The translations under genes were made by a program, and so were the position numbers. The notes below the pieces were generated by a model that saw only the letters and a program-made list of their open reading frames with translations, did no database searches and had not been told where the DNA came from. A stretch of 64,000 nt of DNA from the NCBI GenBank assembly GCA_018136815.1, contig CM030937.1, positions 2,717,820 to 2,781,819 of the forward strand, given 5' to 3'. Source of the stretch: Isochrysis galbana (taxonomy: Eukaryota > Haptophyta > Isochrysidales > Isochrysidaceae). Below are positions 47,890 through 58,229 of this stretch, one piece after another. Within the stretch, counting starts at the first letter, position 1; each line of letters begins with the position of its first letter.

Positions 47890-48235
47890 TTTTTTTTACC
47901 AACAAGCACCCGAAGGTTGCACGCGCTTTTGACCAGCAGCCATGCTGCGCTTTTGGCCAAGGCTCGCTTTTGGCCAAGGCTCGCTTTTGGCCAAGGCGCG
48001 CTTTCCTTGGCCGCCGCCCTCGCTTCCACCCGTACACTCTGCGTCCCCTCATCCCCGCAGCTGTGGCACCGGATGAAGGCAAGCTGTCTATAATTAGTAG
48101 TACGACACATAGAGGGCTCTTCCCTCGCCTTTGCTAGGATCACACTTGCTGGCAAGGCGTTAGTTCGAGTGCACTTAGCGTGCCACTCTGGCATCGACGC
48201 GGTCGCCGTGACACTCTACATGAGTAAAGCTGCAC
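47890..48235. other. Intergenic, short tandem repeat
   Basis: GCTTTTGGCCAAG(G/C) is repeated four times at about 47949-48003. Otherwise this is the 3' flank of the helicase gene. Confidence 0.5.
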
Positions 48236-50647
48236 TCAACATGTTTCCGAGTCGTGACCATCTTGCACGAATTTGTCAGATGATAGGTGCTGAAGCTTGA
48301 AGCCGAGCAAACGTGAAAATGCAACCAACCTCGGGGCTTGTTGCCGAGAGAGCAAGGTCACCACCATCCCGGGTGCTCCCTGACGCCCTGTGCGACCTGC
48401 AAGATGAAGGTACCCCGCTGCGGTCGCCGGTGGTGCAGGGAGCAGTACGTAGCCGAGCCCAAGATCAAGCCCGCGCCCATACCTCTCACTTGCAATGAAG
48501 ACAGGAACCGTGTCCCATGCCCCTTCGGCCGATCCTGGTCCCATCGCCCTACCCTTTGTTGCACCATGTCCGTCCGGGTATGGCGCTGGTGACGTTGGGG
48601 ACGAATCGATCCCCACTTCTTCCTCTGGCCCCGATGGTAAAGTGACCACGTTGCGCAGTCCAAGAGACCGAAGGGCGGCTGCTGTCTTGGCAACTCCGAA
48701 ACCGCGGTCGGCAAAGAGGATAGCTGGGGCCGGTGCCAGAGGCGAGATGGCAGTGAGCATCTCTCGCAGTGCGGCAGTCGCACGTAAGTCCCTGTCTGGA
48801 TCGGAGTCCGGCCTCGATACGGACTGATCACTTTCCTGCGTGCCTCGACCGAAAGCCGTGAGGTCCTCCCGCAGCTCTGTGCTCTCGGCTGTGCCGTGGC
48901 CCACCTCGGCATCTATCGAGCTCGACCATGGAAATTCATCATCACGATTAGCTCCTCCAGCCCCGCGCTGCTCTGACGAGTCCTGAACGCCAGAAGATGG
49001 TCTCGGCGGCGGCCGCCACAGTGCATACGCATGGCTTATCGTCACCGGCATGCGACCGGCCAAAGGTGCCGAAGTGTTGAGCGTCGCCTGCGACACTTTG
49101 GGAGCGTCGGCTGCAAAAGCGGCCATACCCGGGACTGCTTGAATGAGAGGCATGACTTTGTCAATCGAGGTGCCACCTGCGATGGGCAAGAGCTGCCGGC
49201 GCAGCGTGCGAGAAGCAGACGCAGAAGCGGCGATGAATTGCAGCTCCGCTGCCGCACGGGGCAGCCGACGAAGCAGCAGCTCGCACGCCGAGGGTGCGGT
49301 CGCACGCTTCTCTGCCGCGCGCTCTTTGCTCGTGAGCGGCTGGTTGCCTCGTGCGCGTCGCGCAGCCTGCGCCGCGGCCAGAGCATCGGAGCCTAACAGC
49401 TGGTCAGCCTCATCCAACACGACTGCTTGCAGCGAGTCGCTCAGCATGCGCGCCTCGGCAACCTGCTGCGACTCCACAGAAACTGGGAGGACATCACGAG
49501 GCGACGCAACTCGACCATCCTGGCGTCTCCTCCCACTCATCCCTCCCCTGCCTCGGCCGCGGCTTGCCCTAGGCCCGGACGGCGAGCCCCTGCCACGTCC
49601 GCGAGTCTGGGGAAGCTGCGCTCCGCTGATCCTCGCGGCAGCATCGAACAACAGCTGCAAGGTGTGCGGAGTGCCCACTAGCAGAGGCGAACCATCCAGC
49701 TGACCCAACATCTGCGCGTCCACCCCCTCACTTGCCACAGCGGCGTTGTTAGCAGCATCGGCACCGTTGGCGCTGGGAGCTCTGCCGGTGTCCCCCCTAC
49801 CAGAGTCAGGTGGACGAATGACGCGCAAAGCCGAGACGGGAGCTCCGCCTGGCTCGCGAGGCGCTGGTGGCCACAAGAGGTCGACACTCGTCTGGAGCTG
49901 AGAGGCTAGCTCAAGGCTAGGAGTGATGAAGAGCACAGAGTAAGGCTGATCACGCCTAAGCCGGGAAAGGAGTGGCAACACGAATGCGAGCGTCTTCCCT
50001 GAACCCGTCTGCGCGAGAAGGAGCGCGTTCGACCCCTTGGCAATCATGTCAAAAGCCGACTCTTGGATGGGAGTTGGTGAGGTCAAGCCGGCCGATACCA
50101 AGCGAGAGCACAACACCGGGCCGGTGGAGCAAGACCCCCACATGACCCCAGGTCGCGCAGACTCCTGCGAGGTTGGAGCGCCTCGCTGTCCCTCAGACCC
50201 TGACACGGGTGCTGCCTGTGAGGCTGGTGCGCCTCGCTGTCCCTCCGACGCTGTGAGCGGTGCTGCTCGTGCCAGTGCATCCGGCTGCGCGCCTTCGCCT
50301 GCCCTGCCCGTGGCATGGCACGATGCGAGCATGGACTCGGCAGCCTGATCGAGCTGCGAGGCCGTGAGGCCTGGGAATGTAATACTAGGATCGATCGACA
50401 CCGTCTCGTACAGCAGGTCCGCCGCTCTCTCTGACCTCTTAGCACGCGTTCCCGCCTTGCGCCTGGTGGCCGACGGGTCTCCCGAGGCTCTCCGGGCGTA
50501 CCAGTCACGATTGAGGGCGCGGCGAGAGGCGGTGGGCTTGGGATTACGCGCGGACGGCCTTGGCCCCACGGCCAGGCCACTCACAGCGCCGACAGCCACC
50601 AGGATCGCGAGGAGAAGCGGCAGGAGCGCGGGGCGACGGGGCGCCAT
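48236..50647 (-). CDS. DEAD-box RNA helicase with targeting leader
   Basis: The ATG at 50647 gives 803 residues; the frame upstream is an Arg/Glu low-complexity run from a GA-repeat and is unlikely to be coding. MAPRRPALLPLLLAILVAVG is a signal peptide, followed by a basic Ser/Arg/Pro stretch, suggesting import into a plastid or the secretory route. Motifs in order: Q-motif SPTPIQESAFDMI, I AQTGSGKT, Ia ITPSLELA, GG/Ib VGTP, II DEAD (VVLDEADQLL), III-like SASAS (SAT expected), V ERYGRGLDL, VI HLAGRTGRQG. Two long RG-rich and Ser/Asp-rich inserts lengthen the core. Such enzymes unwind RNA for ribosome assembly or splicing. Motif III is atypical, so activity may differ. Confidence 0.92.
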   Translation of the reverse strand: MAPRRPALLPLLLAILVAVGAVSGLAVGPRPSARNPKPTASRRALNRDWYARRASGDPSATRRKAGTRAKRSERAADLLYETVSIDPSITFPGLTASQLDQAAESMLASCHATGRAGEGAQPDALARAAPLTASEGQRGAPASQAAPVSGSEGQRGAPTSQESARPGVMWGSCSTGPVLCSRLVSAGLTSPTPIQESAFDMIAKGSNALLLAQTGSGKTLAFVLPLLSRLRRDQPYSVLFITPSLELASQLQTSVDLLWPPAPREPGGAPVSALRVIRPPDSGRGDTGRAPSANGADAANNAAVASEGVDAQMLGQLDGSPLLVGTPHTLQLLFDAAARISGAQLPQTRGRGRGSPSGPRASRGRGRGGMSGRRRQDGRVASPRDVLPVSVESQQVAEARMLSDSLQAVVLDEADQLLGSDALAAAQAARRARGNQPLTSKERAAEKRATAPSACELLLRRLPRAAAELQFIAASASASRTLRRQLLPIAGGTSIDKVMPLIQAVPGMAAFAADAPKVSQATLNTSAPLAGRMPVTISHAYALWRPPPRPSSGVQDSSEQRGAGGANRDDEFPWSSSIDAEVGHGTAESTELREDLTAFGRGTQESDQSVSRPDSDPDRDLRATAALREMLTAISPLAPAPAILFADRGFGVAKTAAALRSLGLRNVVTLPSGPEEEVGIDSSPTSPAPYPDGHGATKGRAMGPGSAEGAWDTVPVFIASERYGRGLDLGLGYVLLPAPPATAAGYLHLAGRTGRQGAPGMVVTLLSRQQAPRLVAFSRLLGFKLQHLSSDKFVQDGHDSETC

Positions 50648-51344
50648 GCCTCCCGTCCGCCTGCGCGACCTCCGCTCTCTCTCTCTCTCTCTCTCCCCGT
50701 CTTGCTGTCTCTCTTCTTCTTCTCTCGTCTCTTCTCTCTCGGTGTGAGCCTCTCTCTCTTCTCTCTCTGCTCTTCCTGATTCTCTCCTCTCCTCCCCCCC
50801 TCGCGCTCTCTCTCTCTTCATCTCTCACTTACGAGCGCCACGCCGGGCGGCTGGTAGAAGATAAAAAGCGTCCTCGCGGCCCCCCCCGGGGGAGAGGGGG
50901 TCTGGGGGTCTGGGAGGGAGAGAGAGAGGGGGGAGAGAGAGAGGGTGTTCCCTCCACCACCGCGCGCGAGACGGATTCGGAGGCGTCAAGAGAGAGAGAG
51001 AGAAATGAGTGAGAGATTACGTTAGTGCGGCGAGGCGAGCAGCCAGCAGAGAAAATGTACTCGTGGGAGAGAAGACGAGAGAGAGAGTATATTGTAGTAG
51101 CGGAGAGAGAGGAGAGCGCGCGTCCCTCTCGCCCGGAGAGTCCTTTACTTTACTACGTCACAGAAGAGAGGAGAATAGAGTATCACCACGCGAGTGGAGA
51201 GAAAGATCCCACGCCTCCCTCCCCCTCTCTCTTCCCCTCCCCCCCCCACCCCCCTTTCTCGCGGACGGCGACGGCCGACGGCTCGTCCACGCCCCCCCCC
51301 CTCCCCCTCTCGCCTCGCACTCGCGCTTGCACCGCCCGTGAGCG
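50648..51344. other. Shared upstream region of divergent genes, GA/CT-rich
   Basis: The helicase (minus) and the MFS gene (plus) are divergent and share this 0.7-kb region, which probably holds both promoters. It is dominated by (GA)n and (CT)n runs. No separate gene is supported. Confidence 0.5.
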
Positions 51345-52742
51345 ATGAAGCCCGCGCTCCCTGCACTCGCAACCGCGCGGATCGACGCCCCCACGGGCCC
51401 CTCTCTCCTCCTCCTCGCTCACACCGCACCCACTGCTGAGCCGGAGCCGCAAGTCTCGAGCCGAGTGCTGCTCCTCTTCGTGCTGACGTACGCCGCATAC
51501 GCCATCCTCTACTTGGCACGTAAGCCCGTCTCGGTGGTCAAGACGACGCTCGAGTCCGAGCTGAAGATGAGCGTCGCCGCACTCGGACGGATCGATTCTG
51601 CCCTCCTCCTCGCGTACACAGCCGGCCAGCTGCTGCTTGGCAAGACGGTCGCGATCTTTGGCCGCACTCTCCCGCTCGTCCTCGCGTACGCGCTCTCGGG
51701 CGCATCGACCGCAGCCTTCGGCCTGGCCTCATCCTCGGGCGCCATGACGCTCGCATGGGCGGCATCTGGCTTCTTCGCGGCACCCGCCAATCCGCTCATG
51801 GTCATCCTCATCGGAGAGCTATTTCCCGCTTCGCTGCGAGCAACCGCCATTGGGGCGTGGGCCTCGTCTCAACAGCTAGGCGGCGTGGTCGCCAATTTGA
51901 TCTCAGCGTACGTGCTCGGGAAGAGCGGGTGGCGTGCAGTCTTCCTCGTCTCCGGCGGACTTATCGCCGCATTCGCACCGCTCCTGGCCATCGCCCTCCC
52001 GCTCTGCATGCCGCGAGGCGCCAATACGACACCTAGCAAGGGCGCAGCGCCTGCCAAGCCAGTCGGGACTACGGGCAAGTCGGTGAAGAGCGCGTCGGCA
52101 TTGAGTGTCCCTGGATCTCCGGCCGTGGCTGCTGGCTACACGTTCGTCAAAATGGCCCGCTACTGCCTCATGTTCTGGCTGCCCTTCTTCCTCTCCAAGT
52201 ACTGTGGCCTCTCGGCGCCGGCGGCGGCAAGTGTTGCAACCACATTCGATATCGGTGGTGCCATCGGTAATTTTGGAGCCGGCGTACTGTGCGATCGCCT
52301 CTACGGCGGACGCATGCTCCTCGCCTCCCTTCACCTGTGCCTTGCCACTGCCATCGGATTCGCTGCATGGGGCGGCCTTTGCATGGCTACGGCTGGCCAA
52401 CCACCGCCCCTTGGAGCTCACGTTGCACTCATCTCGCTCATCGGCTTCTTCATCGCCGGCCCGGATGGTATCTTGGGCGGAGGAGCCTCACGCATGCTTG
52501 TCGACTACTCGCCCGAGACTGCGGGCGATAGGATGCTCTATGCCGCCGTGTCCGGCATGGTCAATGGCTGCGGCTCCATTGGCGCTCTAATGCAGGGGCT
52601 CTTCACCTCACAGCTGGTCGGCGCGGTTGGGTGGGCTGGGCTCTACTTCACACTCGCCCTGGCTACACTTGCAGGCGCAGGAGTGCTCCTCCCTGCGGTG
52701 GCTGTCGAAGATGAAGCTCAGAAGAGGCTAAAAGCTAAGTGA
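51345..52742 (+). CDS. MFS transporter, organophosphate:phosphate antiporter-like
   Basis: 465 residues, no intron. About 12 hydrophobic segments are arranged six plus six, with a central loop at residues 225-255. The pattern is that of the GlpT/SLC37-type group (glycerol-3-phosphate or sugar-phosphate exchangers). TM1 has YAAYAILYLARKPVSVVK, close to the conserved YxxxRK motif that binds phosphate, and SGFFAAPANPLM and LFPASLRATAIGAW match the MFS TM4-5 region. The second half carries GFFIAGPDGILGG and PETAGDRMLYA. It probably acts in an internal or plastid membrane, but no clear transit peptide is seen. The substrate is not determined. Confidence 0.88.
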   Translation: MKPALPALATARIDAPTGPSLLLLAHTAPTAEPEPQVSSRVLLLFVLTYAAYAILYLARKPVSVVKTTLESELKMSVAALGRIDSALLLAYTAGQLLLGKTVAIFGRTLPLVLAYALSGASTAAFGLASSSGAMTLAWAASGFFAAPANPLMVILIGELFPASLRATAIGAWASSQQLGGVVANLISAYVLGKSGWRAVFLVSGGLIAAFAPLLAIALPLCMPRGANTTPSKGAAPAKPVGTTGKSVKSASALSVPGSPAVAAGYTFVKMARYCLMFWLPFFLSKYCGLSAPAAASVATTFDIGGAIGNFGAGVLCDRLYGGRMLLASLHLCLATAIGFAAWGGLCMATAGQPPPLGAHVALISLIGFFIAGPDGILGGGASRMLVDYSPETAGDRMLYAAVSGMVNGCGSIGALMQGLFTSQLVGAVGWAGLYFTLALATLAGAGVLLPAVAVEDEAQKRLKAK

Positions 52743-53308
52743 GCCGCGCCGCCGCGATACCCTTGTCTTTGTGGTCATCGGTGTGTACGGCCTTTTTTAC
52801 TAGGAGGATGTGGGCACGAGAGCCGTAATCAAGGTGGCGTGCAAGGGCACTCTTGATATCTGTTGTGCTACCTTTTCGCTTCGCACCTGTATCACGCACG
52901 TGAGAGGTGCCGACGGTCTTGGGTGTGTGCGGTCTTGGGTGTGTGAAGGCGACGGTCTCGGGTGCAAGTCTCAGCGCAAGGCATTCACGCACACACAGGG
53001 ATGGCGGTTGACTTGCAACCGTTCTTGCATGGCTGGCGATACTGTGATGACTGTCATGACGTTGTGAGACATACGCACACAACGTAGGTCAGCCATATCT
53101 GGTAGAACAGTGACCTGTGCACAAAGACGACAGCTCGTGTAAGTGCAAAAGGCTGCACGCGGGCGCCGAAAGTGTGCATTTTGCGTAGGCCACGTCATAC
53201 GTGCATAATACTAGAACCTTCCCTCGACGTACTAGGCTGCCGCTTGAGGTCGCGCAGAGCTGAAAAATAAACACACAATTGAGTTTATCCTTGTATAAAA
53301 CCTTATCA
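52743..53308. other. Gene-free stretch
   Basis: 3' flank of the MFS gene. Short repeated GGTCTTGGGTGTGTG units occur at about 52914-52960. No gene is seen. Confidence 0.4.
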
Positions 53309-53561
53309 ACTAACTTTATAGTTGGTTGCCATGGAGCGCGCCGCCGCTCCCCACCACCTCTCCTTCGGGCCCCCCGCCGAGGGCGCCCCCCAGTACCCAT
53401 GTATCGCGGTGGTGCCCATGAGGCAACCACCGCGGCTTGGGCGAGGCAGAGCGCCATCGCCGATCGCATCGCCAATCGTATATCGCCGGATAAGATTCTT
53501 ACTACATTCACGCGCACGCACATTCACACAAACGCACGCGAAACTAATAGTAACAAAGTAA
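53309..53561 (+). repeat. Hairpin-led element 5' end with MERA-type ORF
   Basis: CAACTA-ACTTTA-TAGTTG, then GTTGCCATGGAGCGCGCC. The ORF starts MERAAAPHHLSFGPPAEGAP and runs about 77 residues without a recognisable domain. It is a third sequence family behind the same type of 5' end. No target duplication was found. Confidence 0.55.
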
Positions 53562-53749
53562 GAGCGCGCGGGGAAATTTCTGTGCCGCAAGAATGCCCCG
53601 CGCGGACTCGAAACGGCCGCGAGGGAGAAGTGAGAAGCAGAGACCTCAGTATAAACATACAGAGGTTAGAATGAGCATCCACGATGCATGAGATGGATGT
53701 ATCCATGATAGATATGCATCTATGATGCACATATCATGGATGTATCCAT

Positions 53750-54468
53750 GATACCCCCTCCTAAGCGGAGTACGGGTACGACGCTTACAACCAAACGTCG
53801 AAGTAGATTCACATCTCGCTGAGAGTCGAAGAAGAGAAGGAATCAAGGAGTTGAAGAATCCGATGGAATTGGTTGCGCGGACATGGTTTCGTCAAAATGT
53901 CAGCAACCATCTGGTGCCCTTTGACGTGCTTGAGCGTGAGGACCTGTTTAGCGACGAGGTCGCGCAAAAAGGCTCCTGCACGCAAGATATGCTTAGTCTT
54001 CTTGAAAGCCACCGGATCAAAAGCCATGTCAACGGCGGACTTGGAATCCGAGTAAACGATCGAAGGGCCATTAAGAAGAATGCCGAGATCCGTGATGAGG
54101 TCCCGAATAAAGATGAGATCTTTGGCGGTAAGCATCGCGCCGAAATACTCAGCCTCGGCACTCGAGAGAGAAACGGATCGTTGCATCTTTGAGAACCATT
54201 GTATGGGGCAGCCGTAGAAGAAGAAGAGGGCGCCACTACCACTACATGAGTACTTTGCTTCCCAATTTGAATCCACAAAGGTTACAAAGGACATCTTTGG
54301 ATTGGGAGCAAAGTGTAGGACGCGGTCTTTGGAGCCCCTGAGGTATATGAGCGCTCGTACGGCCGCGGGCCAGGTGAGATATTTTGTTTTCTGTTGACTG
54401 TTGGCGTAAAGCATGCGCCTACCCTGTGCCCTGTGGCTTAATCTTCCTCTTCTTTGTATTTTTCTCAC
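53750..54468 (-). pseudogene. Ty1/copia polymerase 3' end (RNase H) with polypurine tract
   Basis: The frame reads YANSQQKTKYLTWPAAVRAL, then FVDSNWEAKYS, SLSSAEAEYFGAMLTAKDLI, YSDSKSAVDMAFDP and VKGHQMVADILTKP, the C-terminal RNase H region of copia polyproteins with its catalytic Asp/Glu residues. A purine run (GGAGGGGG, minus strand at about 53757-53764) follows the stop, as expected for plus-strand priming. The next 100 bp repeat ATGGATGTATCCATGATA twice, probably in LTR-derived sequence. The upstream integrase and RT are absent (5' truncated). Confidence 0.88.
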
Positions 54469-55145
54469 TATCCTCGTCCTCCATCCAGAGTTTACGGGGG
54501 GGAATCTTGGACCTTTCGCCTGCGCCCTCTGCGAGCCCGTCTCCCAGGGTGGGGGGTGCAGCAGATGTGGCAGCTATCGCAGGTTGACGAGACAGTGAGG
54601 GGGCGCGGGCAATCGTTCCCCAGGGGGAAGAGATTTTCCCCATTGCAGCAATGGGGCTTCCTTGCTCGAGCTGCCCGACTTTGCAACGCTGTTGCGCCTG
54701 GTAGCAACCTCGCAGCCCGGTGCCTTCAGTGCCTTCTGGGGAGATTCGACGCGCCTCGTAGTGGCTGATGTGCTGATGTGACGATTCGACACGGGTGACG
54801 ACCTCGAGCGTCCGGACGCCTCGAGGGCTCTAAGAATAGATGCTGAGGGATGGATTTTGGGGTCATTCGATGTGGATTTGTTGTTTGCCACCCTTGAACT
54901 GTCGAGTGCGGGCGGTTCTGGCTGTGGCTGTCACTGAAGTTGTTGAGTGATTTGGCCATATGGTCCAGGTCCCACCACTTGGAGGAGCGTGTGGTGCGGT
55001 CGGCGGCCGCTGAGTCGAAGAAAAGATTTTCAACGAATTTGTCGAGTTTATTCGTTGTGATGTTGTACGTTGTACCCTTGAGCGGCGTCGTCGAGCGCGC
55101 TATGGTTGTAGAAGTTGGGGTGGTCTCTCGGCGGGGGTACCACGT
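54469..55145. other. Gene-free stretch
   Basis: No supported gene on either strand. Open frames are short and dissimilar to known proteins. Confidence 0.35.
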
Positions 55146-55319
55146 TAGAAATTGTAGTCTTGTAAGAGGTCTTGTTGGCTAGCATCCCTAGCCACATACA
55201 CCGGACGAGCCATGCACCATTCGCGCACACCCCCATCGCGGGGTAGGGCTGCGTTGCCGATGAGGCACGGTCCCTCAGCACTAGGATTAAACTAGGACAA
55301 CAAGAAAACTCTGACACCC
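55146..55319 (-). repeat. R3 dispersed repeat, copy 3
   Basis: Inverse of 35395-35569 with the same ends (GTGTCAGAGTTTTCTTGTTG and CTACAATTTCTAACG), so both boundaries of the family are confirmed. Confidence 0.8.
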
Positions 55320-55571
55320 CCGCTCTCTCTGCTCCTCATGTAGTATTTAAAGTGGACTCGGCCAGGCGGAGTTTCTCTCTCACTCTCGGCCGCGCACAGG
55401 GACGCGTTCCTTCCTCCCTCCACGGCGCGAGGCGTGTCGAGCGCGCGCCGGACTGGCCCGCTTCTCTCCGCCTTTCAGCCGGCCTCTTCCTTCTCTCGTT
55501 ACCGTCGGATCGAGAACTCTCGCACCTGCACATCTGTCACGTCGGTGCGCGCGCTGGCGCAGCTTGAGCAG

Positions 55572-56882
55572 ATGGAGGGCGAGTGGGAGCTCGAGTCGGG
55601 CGCTGCGGACGGTCTCACCCTGAGCGCCCTCGACCACGACGTCCTCCTCCACATCTTCGACCAGCTTCACCCGCCCTTCCTGCTCAGCGAGCTCGCAGCT
55701 GCCCTCCTGCTGCCACACGAGAGAGAGGAGGAGGGAGGAGGTAATGGGGAGGGAGAAGGGGAGAGAGAGGGTGAGGGGAAGGGTGCAGAGGAAGGGGGTG
55801 GGAGATGGAGGAGAGCAGGGCGGAACGAGGCTTGGCGCGTGCTCCGCGCGGACGCCGCCGCCTCGCGCGTCTGCACCCGCTTTGGCCGTATCCTTCGCCC
55901 GCGCCTCGATCGCTGGCGCGATGCGTGCCAGGACGCTGTCCTCGAATTACTGGTGACGAAGCCACTGGGCCAGAGCTCAAGTGGATCTTTCGCGATAGAG
56001 CTTGCCTCCGAGAACAACGCCAGCGTGACAGAGACCGAGCCCGTCGCTCAGCGGGTCGCGCGCTATCGTGAATGGTTCGCTTCGTCGGAGACGCTCCTGC
56101 TGCATGGGCGCGACCTGACTGACCTGCATGTACGGATGGTAGCGCCACTGCTGCTGCGGCAGGATGGGAGCCCTGCCCTACGTGCCTTGTGGCTTCAGGA
56201 CAACATGCTCGGAGATGAGTCGTTGTATGCTCTAGCGAGAGCTGCCACTCGCGGAGCCCTGGTCTCACTCGAGACTCTTAATTTGGGTGCACAAGACCTG
56301 CCTCCAAACCGCGACAATGTGACCATAGCGGAACAGCCCCCGCGATACACTGCCGCCGGGCTGGGTGCCCTCTTGGGCGCCACCGTGCCCGCCCACCCGC
56401 ATTCGACGGGGCGGCGTGCAGCGCTAGCCTCCCTCGTCCGGCTACAGCTCCCGTCACTTCTGCTCACAGACAAGGAGGCTCAAGCAATTGCTGAGGCGCT
56501 CGCTGCGGGCGGGTTGCCCAGTCTGGAGACGCTTCGCATCAGCAACAATCGAATCACGGACGTTGGTGCTCGGGCGCTCGTTTACGCACTCCCACAGGTG
56601 CCCAATTTCGCCAAGCTGGAGTGGCACAACAACCTGGTTCGTGGAGCCATCCCCCTAATTCAACATATCTGTGCACACATGACGGGGCGCAAGGTAGATC
56701 GCCTTGGCGGCTCCACAAGGGCTAATCAAAGCCTACCGGAGGAGGAGGAGGCGAGGCTAAAGGCGCTTGCGCTCGGCAACGGTGTGACGAGTCGGGGTGC
56801 TTCGCCACCATTCTCCATCTCGTCCACGTTGCCGATTGCCGTCTGCGGTCGTCCAGTATCCCTGCCCACATGCTCGTCGTGA
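55572..56882 (+). CDS. F-box-like/leucine-rich-repeat protein
   Basis: From the first ATG at 55572 there are 436 residues; the frame is open upstream. LTLSALDHDVLLHIFDQLHP near residue 15 resembles an F-box (substrate adaptor of SCF ubiquitin ligases), with a Glu/Gly-rich insert at 55-80 encoded by a GA-repeat and a second F-box-like half (AASRVCTRFGRIL) near 97. The C-terminal half contains LRRs of the ribonuclease-inhibitor type: LRALWLQDNMLGDESLYALA, LETLNLGAQDL and LETLRISNNRITDVGARAL. A scaffold or ubiquitin-adaptor role is inferred. The last 40 residues are low complexity. Confidence 0.72.
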   Translation: MEGEWELESGAADGLTLSALDHDVLLHIFDQLHPPFLLSELAAALLLPHEREEEGGGNGEGEGEREGEGKGAEEGGGRWRRAGRNEAWRVLRADAAASRVCTRFGRILRPRLDRWRDACQDAVLELLVTKPLGQSSSGSFAIELASENNASVTETEPVAQRVARYREWFASSETLLLHGRDLTDLHVRMVAPLLLRQDGSPALRALWLQDNMLGDESLYALARAATRGALVSLETLNLGAQDLPPNRDNVTIAEQPPRYTAAGLGALLGATVPAHPHSTGRRAALASLVRLQLPSLLLTDKEAQAIAEALAAGGLPSLETLRISNNRITDVGARALVYALPQVPNFAKLEWHNNLVRGAIPLIQHICAHMTGRKVDRLGGSTRANQSLPEEEEARLKALALGNGVTSRGASPPFSISSTLPIAVCGRPVSLPTCSS

Positions 56883-57506
56883 TCTGCTGAGCTGGCTCGT
56901 GCGGTCATCCACTCCTTTTGTGGGCGTTTGGCCACCCCGCCTCTCGTCGCCACGTCGAATAGACGGCACAGAAGCTTGCCTTGAATGCATGCACAGCGTC
57001 GCGCATTCATGCTGGACGTACTCTGTCATGCTGCTACACAGCCCTGCCGAACCAATCTTGGCCGCGTGCCTCTTCGTGCCATGCGCAGACCTCTGTGCTT
57101 TGAATCCGGTCCTCCAATGTATTGCGCCCACATGCATCCCCATTGTATTTTGATGTCTTGGAAAGCTCGATGGGTCACAAACCTTATCGCTCCATTCTTG
57201 GGGCACAACATCCCGCAGATCTCAAGAAGATAAGAGATATTGCCCCTCTCTATCTTGCCACTCGTTAAAGCTCACATGCACACTTGTTGCCGTGCTGTCG
57301 AAGCTGTGCGCATTTTTGCGCTGTACGCCAGGTTAGCAAGTCGTCCTTCAAACTCCCGGCAAATCTTGACGCGGCTTCTTTGGTAAGGGCGATTCTCCCG
57401 TCCGGATGCTACAATGTGCGTCTACCTTGCCCTGTGTCTATTGTGACCGTCCTATGGACCACTTTCGAGGAGCCGCAGCTCCATGCGTTCCCCTTGCTTT
57501 GGTTGT
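56883..57506. other. Gene-free stretch
   Basis: 3' flank of the LRR gene. Nothing recognisable was seen. Confidence 0.35.
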
Positions 57507-57645
57507 GGTAGGGCGGTCAAACAGGGGCTTTTTAACGACTAGTAAGGGTTGGGCTGCATTTTTTGACCGTGGCGCGATGCCCAATAAAAAACCTCCGGGG
57601 GGGGCTACCTGACGCTACGAAAATCTTCGCCAAGAAATGGTGCGA
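57507..57645 (+). repeat. TAGGGCGGTCA repeat, second copy
   Basis: Same order of blocks as 1512-1690 (TAGGGCGGTCA, CTGCATTTTTTGACCG, CCCAATAAAAAA, GGGGCTACCTGACGC), diverged. Confidence 0.55.
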
Positions 57646-57699
57646 TTCGCCCCCCCTCTCCCCCCCTCCGTCACGCGCGCTCACGCTCTACCCGTAAAG

Positions 57700-58205
57700 A
57701 ATGGGCGGTCGCGCCCGCGGGGGGATCGGTTCCTCTATATCTAAGCTACATTCGGCATTTGATTCCCGCCCGATGCAGCGCCGTGTCGGGCTGCCGACAG
57801 TCCGACCACCCCCTGACCCTCTGGCATCATTGCCCGCGCAGCCCACCCAGCACATCACACAGCGCGCGCACGCGGCTACCCTGGCTACCAGAGGCCCCAC
57901 CCCGACCATCCCGACCCGTCCCTCGCAGGATTCGCCCTCTCTCGAACTCGGCATCGAGAACTAGGATCAGCTCACCGGCGCGGCCGTCCACTCGTGGCTG
58001 ACGAGCCTCCGTGTTGAGGCTGCCTACGCGGCCATCCTCCCTCTGACAGTGCCAGATCTGGCGCTGATCGATGAGGCGAGACCCGTGGGCGGCCTCAGGA
58101 CGGGCTTCGTCGTGGCGCTCTACGCCACAGCGAGCAGGAAAGCCCAAGATCCTGCCAGAGCGCCTCACAGCGCATCTGGCGGGAACCCACCACCCAGAGC
58201 AGAAG
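57700..58205 (+). other. Possible gene fragment with weak SAM-domain resemblance
   Basis: After a stop at 57962, the frame LTGAAVHSWLTSLRVEAAYA, then LTVPDLALIDEARPVGGLRT, has the spacing of hydrophobic residues seen in sterile-alpha-motif domains (WL, Y, L..L...DL, G). An upstream frame (57701-57964) is Pro/Thr-rich. It is truncated and next to repeat R1. The SAM reading is tentative. Confidence 0.25.
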
Positions 58206-58229
58206 TCATCTTCTGCCGCTGGGTGGTGG

